Shown: positions 61,901 through 64,000 of the stretch, piece after piece
How positions within the stretch are numbered: the stretch's first letter is position 1
Layout: every line of letters starts with the position of its first letter
DNA from: JASGDN01 sp049841275
GTDB taxonomy: Bacteria; Chloroflexota; Chloroflexia; Thermomicrobiales; UBA6265
Assembly: GCA_049841275.1 (NCBI GenBank)
Contig: JASGDN010000038.1
Span: forward strand, 33,172 to 97,171
Reading direction: 5' to 3'
DNA length: 64,000 nucleotides
Notes under the pieces: model-generated
Seen by the model: the letters and a program-made list of their open reading frames with translations, nothing else
Databases searched by the model: none
What the model was told of the DNA's origin: nothing
Program-made: the position numbers and the translations under genes

Positions 61901-63901
61901 GTGGCCATCCTTCCCGCCTCGTCTCCCACGCCGACAACCCGGCCCACCGCCGGTGCGATCCGGCCGCCTGTGGCGTCGTCACCGTTCTGGCGCAAGTCGA
62001 AACGCATCCTCGGACGTGACTGGCCGGTGGCCTGGCTCTTCATCGGACCGACGGTGATCCTGCTCTTCGGCCTCGTCGGCTATCCGCTGTTCGATGCGCT
62101 CAAGCTCAGTTTCTACAACGTGACTGGCATCCAGAACCGTGGCTGGGTGGGGCTGAACAACTACGAGCGGTTGTGGCGCGATGCCCGCTTCCGCGATTCC
62201 GTGCAGAATACTATTCAGTTCGCCGTGATCTCGGTCTTCGTCAAGTTCTGGTTGGGATTGCTGGTGGCGTCGTTGCTGAATCGCAAGGGCCTGCGGTTCA
62301 GCAGCGTATTGACCGGGCTCGTGTTGCTGCCGTGGATCGTCCCGGAGGTCGTCGCGGCGTTGACTTGGCGCGGCCTCTACGATCCCGTCTTCGGTGGCCT
62401 CAACATCCTGCTCAAGCAACTCGGCATCGTCGATACTGGTATCGCCTGGCTTGGCGACTACGACCTGGCGTTGCCGTCCGTGATCGCGGTGAACGTCTGG
62501 AAGGGCATCCCGTTCTTTGTCATCACGTTGCTGGCAGGCATGAAGGCGATCGACCAGGAGCTCTACGATGCGGCGGCGGTCGATGGCGCGAGCGCCTGGG
62601 AGAAGTTCCGCGATGTGACGCTGCCCGGCCTGCGGTACGTGATCGTGGTCGCCTGCCTGTTGTCGCTGATCTGGACGCTGAATGCCTTCGGTCTGGTCTA
62701 CCTGCTGACCGGCGGCGGTCCTGGCGGACGGACGCGCCTCTTCTCGATCCTCTCCTACGAATACGCTATCGGCTCGCTCCGCTACAGCATGGGTGTCGCG
62801 GTCGCGATGTCCATCGTTCCGGTACTCGTGGTGCTGATCGTGGTCCTCGGGAGGATCATGCGGTCAGACACGGACATACCCGAGCAGAGGCAGGGTGCAA
62901 TCGCGGCGGTGGGGCACGCGCTTGGTTGGCCGTTCTCGATGGCGGCGAAGGCGGCTGTCTGGCTGCTTTCGGCGATCGCGTTCCCGTTCGCGTGGACCGC
63001 AACGGCAATCGGCAACGCGATGCACCGCGCATACCTCGGCGGGGATGAAACGCGCGAAGGGGCCTGGCGCCGCCTGACGCGGCGGCTGGGCGGCATCGGG
63101 ACCTACACGGTGCTCGGCGTGATGTTGCTCTTCCTGCTCTTCCCGTTCTTCTGGGTGGTCATCACGTCGTTCAAGAACGTGAAGCAGATCCAGGAAGGAC
63201 GATCTCCGTTCGCACCATCGCCGTGGACGCTCGAGAACTACCGGACGATGCTCGTCGACACGGAGTTTCCGCGCTGGTTCTGGAACACGATTCAGGTCGC
63301 GGCGGTGAGTACGCTGCTTTCGGTTTCGGTGGCGTCGCTTGGCGCGTATGCGCTGGTGCGGCTGAAGTGGCGCGGACAGGGTTTCGTCCAGACCGCGATT
63401 CTCTTCACGTACCTGATGCCGACCGTGTTGCTCTTCCTGCCGCTCTATCAGATCTTCACGAACCTGCGTCTCATCAACCGGATTGGCGCCTTGATGCTTG
63501 CCTATCCGACGTTCGGCCTGCCGTTCGCGTGCTGGCTGCTGATGGGGTATTACCGCTCGATCCCGCGCGAATTGGAGGAAGCGGCCATGATCGACGGTGC
63601 GAATCACTTCCAGACGTTCGTGCGGATCGTCCTGCCGCTTACACTGCCCGCGCTGCTGGCGGTGGCGCTCTTCTCGATCACGAGTTCGTGGAACGAGTTC
63701 CTGCTCGCCTTCGTGCTGGTGCAGCCGGAATCGTCGTGGACGCTGCCGATCGGGCTTGGAAGCATGGTGGTTGGCGACATCTTCCCCTACGGACTGATGT
63801 TCGCCGCGAGCGTGATGACGGCGATCCCGGTCATCCTGATCTACATGTTCGCCCAGCGCTTCATGATCGCCGGGCTGACCGCGGGTTCCGTGAAGGGGTA
63901 A
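61901..63901 (+). CDS. Fused sugar ABC transporter permease (two BPD_transp_1 modules in one chain)
   Basis: This 666-residue protein joins a MalF/UgpA-like half (residues about 45-320) and a MalG/UgpE-like half (about 390-666). Each has the ATPase-contact EAA loop: 'DAAAVDGASAWEKFRDVTLP' near residue 225 and 'EEAAMIDGANHFQTFVRIVL' near residue 560. The halves are linked by about 70 residues containing one more hydrophobic stretch ('AAVWLLSAIAFPFAWTATAI'). In most bacteria the two are separate genes. Start is GTG 61901 with GGAGG seven bases upstream. No ATPase gene is seen before the window end, so a shared MsmK/UgpC-like ATPase is likely. Sugar unknown. Confidence 0.88.
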   Translation: MAILPASSPTPTTRPTAGAIRPPVASSPFWRKSKRILGRDWPVAWLFIGPTVILLFGLVGYPLFDALKLSFYNVTGIQNRGWVGLNNYERLWRDARFRDSVQNTIQFAVISVFVKFWLGLLVASLLNRKGLRFSSVLTGLVLLPWIVPEVVAALTWRGLYDPVFGGLNILLKQLGIVDTGIAWLGDYDLALPSVIAVNVWKGIPFFVITLLAGMKAIDQELYDAAAVDGASAWEKFRDVTLPGLRYVIVVACLLSLIWTLNAFGLVYLLTGGGPGGRTRLFSILSYEYAIGSLRYSMGVAVAMSIVPVLVVLIVVLGRIMRSDTDIPEQRQGAIAAVGHALGWPFSMAAKAAVWLLSAIAFPFAWTATAIGNAMHRAYLGGDETREGAWRRLTRRLGGIGTYTVLGVMLLFLLFPFFWVVITSFKNVKQIQEGRSPFAPSPWTLENYRTMLVDTEFPRWFWNTIQVAAVSTLLSVSVASLGAYALVRLKWRGQGFVQTAILFTYLMPTVLLFLPLYQIFTNLRLINRIGALMLAYPTFGLPFACWLLMGYYRSIPRELEEAAMIDGANHFQTFVRIVLPLTLPALLAVALFSITSSWNEFLLAFVLVQPESSWTLPIGLGSMVVGDIFPYGLMFAASVMTAIPVILIYMFAQRFMIAGLTAGSVKG

Positions 63902-63974
63902 GTCGACGAGTGAGGACCGAGAAGTGAGGCCGCAGGGACAAGCGAGTGACTGCGGAGAGGGCCGGGAGTGAGCG

Positions 63975-64000
63975 GTGAGGGGCGCGAAGCCGCCCCTCAC
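63975..64000 (+). terminator. Hairpin at the window edge after the permease
   Basis: A 10-bp perfect stem (GTGAGGGGCG with 63991-64000) and CGAAGC loop, 74 bases after the permease stop. It probably ends the sugar transport operon, but the window stops at its right base, so a U-tract or longer structure cannot be checked. Confidence 0.55.

Overview
The window is a high-GC chromosomal segment from a bacterium that looks like a member of the Chloroflexota, most likely a Thermomicrobia/Sphaerobacter-type lineage. This placement is inferred, because no rRNA gene is present. It rests on the GC-rich codon use, frequent GTG/TTG starts, Tat-dependent lipoprotein-like binding proteins whose mature N-termini are rich in Ala-Thr-Pro, a ThyX thymidylate synthase, an F420-type PPOX protein, a MerR/HspR-like partner of a DnaJ-type chaperone and a LPKTG wall/surface-sorting signal. 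I see no insertion sequence, phage, CRISPR array, rRNA or tRNA. The gene order is that of an ordinary chromosome rich in accessory metabolism.

Layout. 0-5.4 kb: the end of a siderophore-type binding protein, a MazG-like protein, an aldo/keto reductase, a short-chain dehydrogenase and a three-gene quinone/catechol stress locus (MarR regulator, ring-cleaving dioxygenase, carboxylesterase: an mhqR-mhqO-mhqD-like set). 5.4-10.7 kb: a coiled-coil protein, an error-prone DnaE2-type DNA polymerase behind a LexA-like box, and a beta-carbonic anhydrase. 10.9-16.5 kb: a LysE exporter, a Vps62-like membrane protein, a frameshifted pyruvate kinase-like gene and a VOC protein. 16.5-25.7 kb: a polyol dehydrogenase, a tannase/feruloyl esterase-like enzyme, a cytosine deaminase-like amidohydrolase, a secreted polysaccharide deacetylase with SH3 repeats, and Lon. 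26-31 kb: a Tat-exported DUF4185 protein, a small zinc-ribbon protein, an XRE-DNA-binding/siderophore-binding fusion and a membrane glycosyltransferase. 31-45.6 kb: a 32-residue membrane peptide, ThyX, small hydrolases and VOC proteins, an NAD-dependent epimerase, MgtE with a long leader, a WYL regulator, an MFS exporter, an LPKTG surface protein, a PPOX protein, an esterase, a CbpA/HspR-like pair and a luciferase-like oxidoreductase broken by a stop codon. 45.6-57 kb: a glycan region with a beta-helix protein, GH78 alpha-L-rhamnosidase, a DUF1801 protein, an MFS permease, a second esterase, a second membrane glycosyltransferase and GH95 alpha-L-fucosidase. 57-64 kb: a small acidic protein, a DHA2 multidrug exporter with a divergent TetR regulator, and a sugar ABC transporter whose two permease subunits are fused into one chain.

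How the genes work together. Much of the window handles plant- or biofilm-derived carbohydrates and phenolics: rhamnosidase, fucosidase, tannase-like esterase, polyol dehydrogenase and sugar ABC uptake, together with defence against quinones and other toxic compounds (mhq-like locus, VOC proteins, two exporters). Transcription units are short, often a single gene, and commonly end in long near-perfect hairpins with little or no U-tract. Two regulator genes (MarR and WYL) have a -10 box exactly six bases before the ATG, which suggests leaderless transcripts.

The most unusual items are the XRE-FecB fusion, the fused ABC permease, the long mgtE leader, the LexA-like box on dnaE2, and two otherwise well-preserved genes each inactivated by a single-base lesion.
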